The position numbers were made by a program, and so were the translations under genes. Below the pieces are notes generated by a model. The model was given only the letters and a program-made list of their open reading frames with translations. It did no database searches and was not told the DNA's origin. Positions 62,233 to 64,000 of a DNA stretch of 64,000 bases are shown here, one piece after another (position 1 is the stretch's first letter; the number at the start of each line of letters is the position of its first letter). The DNA is from Xylanibacter rodentium (GTDB taxonomy: Bacteria; Bacteroidota; Bacteroidia; Bacteroidales; Bacteroidaceae), in NCBI RefSeq assembly GCF_013166575.1, contig NZ_JABKKE010000018.1, positions 25,285-89,284 on the forward strand. The letters run 5' to 3'.

Positions 62233-63801
62233 TCAACGTCTCTTTCCGGTCATCGTCACCACGGGTATTATCATCTCTTCCATGGATATTCCACCATGCT
62301 GGAAGGTGTCCTTGTAGTAGGACACATAGTAATTATAGTTGTTTGGATAGGCAAAAAACGAGTCGCCCGTAGCAAACACATAGCTTGTACTGAGGTTTGG
62401 CGCAGGCAGCTGTGCCTTGTGCGGATTCTTGATTACGAAGAGATCCTTGCTGTCGTATCCAAGATTCTTGCCGAGCTTATAGCGCAGGTTTGTATTGGTG
62501 TTGCGGTCACCGACTATCTTCACAGGCCTGTTTGCACGTATGGAACCATGGTCGGTGGTCACGACGACACGATAATTGCTACGTGAAAGCATCTTGAACA
62601 ACTCAGAAATAACCGAATGGCGGAACCAGCTGAGCGTGATGCTGCGGTAGGCAGACTCGTTATTGGCCAACTCACGCACCATCTTTGATTCCGTACGGGC
62701 ATGACTGAGCATATCGATGAAGTTGAACACCACAACATTGAGATCGTTGCGCTCCAGCTGTCTGAACTGCTGCATGAACTTCTCTGCGCCGGCCGAATCG
62801 TTTATCTTGTGATACGAATATGAGTTCTTGCGCCTGTAACGCTCCAGTTGCGTGCCGATGAGCGGCCCCTCGTTGAGGTTCTTGCCCTCCTCCTCGTCCT
62901 CGTCGACCCACAAGTCGGGAAACAGTTGGGCAATCTTGTTGGGCATCAGTCCGCTGAATATCGCATTGCGGGCATACTGTGTGGCCGTGGGCAGTATGCT
63001 GAAATACAAGTCCTCGTCAATGTCGAACGAGTCGCCTATCTCGCGGGCTATCATGCGCCACTGATCGTAACGGAAGTTGTCAAGCACTACCAAAAACACC
63101 TTTTCACCCTCGTTGAGCAGCGGGAACACCTTACGCTTGAACAGCTCCGGACTCATCATCGGATGTTCTACCGGCGGCATGGTGGGGTCAAGAGCCGCCA
63201 TCCAATCCATATAGTTATTCCTTATGAACTTAGCAAAGCCGTTGTTGGCATCCTCTTTCTGCATTTCCAACATCTCCGTCATGCTGCTGTCCGTGCCGCT
63301 CAACTCCAGTTCCCAATGCACAAGTCGCTTGTACACCTCTATCCAGTCTTCATACGTGCGGCAATCGCTTATCTGCATGGCTATCTGCTGGAAGTTCTGT
63401 TGGTAGCCCGTCTGGGTCACCTCAGTCACTATTTCCTTTCTATGTATATTCTTCTTCAGCGTCAGCAATATCTGGTTGGGGTTAACCGGCTTTATCAGAT
63501 AGTCGGAAATCTTAGACCCGATGGCCTGATTCATAATGTCCTCCTCCTCGCTCTTGGTCACCATAACCACCGGCACCGACGGTAAAACCTCCTTTATCCG
63601 CTGAAGTGTCTCAAGCCCGCTAAGTCCGGGCATCATCTCGTCAAGCAGCACAAGATCAAAATTCTGCCTGCGACACATGTCGACGGCATCGGTTCCGTTG
63701 GTCACCGTTACCACCTCATAACCTTTCTTTTCAAGGAAGATTATATGTGCCTTCAGCAATTCTATCTCGTCGTCTGCCCAAAGTAATAATCCGTTGTTCA
63801 T
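62233..63801 (-). CDS. porX: PorX: response regulator with PglZ (alkaline phosphatase-fold) domain
   Basis: A 522-residue protein. The N-terminal receiver domain (about 1-120) has the acidic pair WADDEIE, the phospho-acceptor Asp in LVLLDEMMPG (about residue 53), the Thr/Ser position in VVMVTKS and the Lys in DYLIKPVNP. A helical linker leads to a PglZ-type phosphatase domain (about 200-522) with LVVLDNFRYDQ-like, NFIDMLSHAR and VVTTDHGSI metal-site motifs. In Porphyromonas and Flavobacterium PorX controls the type IX secretion system with PorY and SigP. Its start overlaps the upstream gene by four bases. Confidence 0.93.
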   Translation of the reverse strand: MNNGLLLWADDEIELLKAHIIFLEKKGYEVVTVTNGTDAVDMCRRQNFDLVLLDEMMPGLSGLETLQRIKEVLPSVPVVMVTKSEEEDIMNQAIGSKISDYLIKPVNPNQILLTLKKNIHRKEIVTEVTQTGYQQNFQQIAMQISDCRTYEDWIEVYKRLVHWELELSGTDSSMTEMLEMQKEDANNGFAKFIRNNYMDWMAALDPTMPPVEHPMMSPELFKRKVFPLLNEGEKVFLVVLDNFRYDQWRMIAREIGDSFDIDEDLYFSILPTATQYARNAIFSGLMPNKIAQLFPDLWVDEDEEEGKNLNEGPLIGTQLERYRRKNSYSYHKINDSAGAEKFMQQFRQLERNDLNVVVFNFIDMLSHARTESKMVRELANNESAYRSITLSWFRHSVISELFKMLSRSNYRVVVTTDHGSIRANRPVKIVGDRNTNTNLRYKLGKNLGYDSKDLFVIKNPHKAQLPAPNLSTSYVFATGDSFFAYPNNYNYYVSYYKDTFQHGGISMEEMIIPVVTMTGKRR

Positions 63802-64000
63802 CTGTAGAAATCGTCGTCAAAGTCGAAACCGCCCGTCTGCGGTTCATTGTTAATACTGTTATTGTCTTCCGTAGGAGTCTGAGGCGTATCACCGAAACCA
63901 AGGCCGTCGTCGTCATCGTCTGTGGTTGAAGGCTGCTGTACCGGAGCCTGAGGCGTATCGCCGAGACCAAGACCGTCGTCATCGTCTGTGGTTGAAGGCT
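63798..64000 (-). CDS. C-terminus of an Asp- and Gln/Pro-rich repeat protein, partial
   Basis: The minus-strand frame runs off the window edge, so the true start is outside. The last ~67 residues hold a near-repeat of about 26 residues: QPSTTDDDDGLGLGDTPQAP then QPSTTDDDDDGLGFGDTPQ, followed by an Asn-rich stretch and the end TGGFDFDDDFYR. Such an acidic low-complexity tail is unrecognised. Its stop codon overlaps the porX ATG (ATGA), so it is translationally coupled to porX. Confidence 0.75.
   Translation of the reverse strand, partial: PSTTDDDDGLGLGDTPQAPVQQPSTTDDDDDGLGFGDTPQTPTEDNNSINNEPQTGGFDFDDDFYR

Noticed and set aside
1..64000. tRNA or rRNA genes
   Set aside because: I looked through the gene-free gaps for T-loop GGTTCGAATCC-type sequences and cloverleaf spacing, and found none.

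Overview
The window looks like a chromosomal segment of a Bacteroidales bacterium, most likely Prevotellaceae (inference). The evidence is Bacteroidetes-type promoters (-7 box TAnnTTTG, often followed by CA) before many genes, the fused murF-alr gene, fkp, a PglZ-type PorX regulator, DUF1599, DUF3098, DUF4834 and DoxX/BT_3928-type genes, and lipoproteins with a short Cys-Gly or Cys-Ser lipobox. No tRNA, rRNA, CRISPR array, complete insertion sequence or prophage was found.

Layout. 1-8306: the end of a large outer-membrane barrel protein, a nitroreductase, an ExuT-like MFS transporter, the MurF-Alr fusion and a GSCFA protein. 8490-12783: L-fucose salvage, with fkp and fucP divergent. 12784-13327: a gene-free block with seven 22-bp tandem repeats, an 18-bp inverted-repeat element and a terminator. 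13328-21196: a YfhO membrane protein, mtnN-luxS (S-adenosylhomocysteine recycling and AI-2), an AT-rich two-gene ATPase/DUF4276 module that resembles a defence system, and typA. 21271-25722: two exported proteins of unknown role, a long non-coding stretch and an Rpn-type nuclease. 25934-31507: rpsO converging on a housekeeping run ftsX, DUF3098, uppP, truB, queA, folK, plus a radical SAM gene. 31703-38326: an RND efflux operon (adaptor, pump, outer-membrane factor) with lpxA as its last gene. 38500-40450: a small accessory patch with an M15 peptidase, an unknown protein and an outer-membrane-protein remnant. 40456-50056: a tRNA nucleotidyltransferase/HD protein, the DUF1599, DoxX-like, tpiA, SPOR, folE run, tadA, yraN, birA and pyrH. 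50231-53882: a cassette made of a TPR, membrane and HTH regulator, a DUF3244 protein, a glycine-zipper lipoprotein and a small membrane protein. 53934-61638: DUF4834, pssA and psd facing dnaE, trxA, an acidic protein and two tiny membrane peptides. 61783-64000: tsaE, porX and the tail of an Asp-rich protein.

Two families of dispersed non-coding elements stand out. The first is long hairpins whose arms are phased 7-bp repeats and which mostly carry a GGTATGATTA-type motif near the apex (2951-3125, 4664-4880, 8322-8490, 47304-47414), with related single-arm heptad tracts at 21243 and 25779. The second is a roughly 340-bp element present three times (24345-24700 reversed, 40054-40395, 55877-56215). 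It has conserved flanks, GC-rich palindromic cores and a repeated AAAGCAGAGAGG motif. Neither codes for protein. They and the 50-54 kb cassette are the best candidates for something undescribed. All functional calls rest on reading the translated sequences and motifs; no database search was run.
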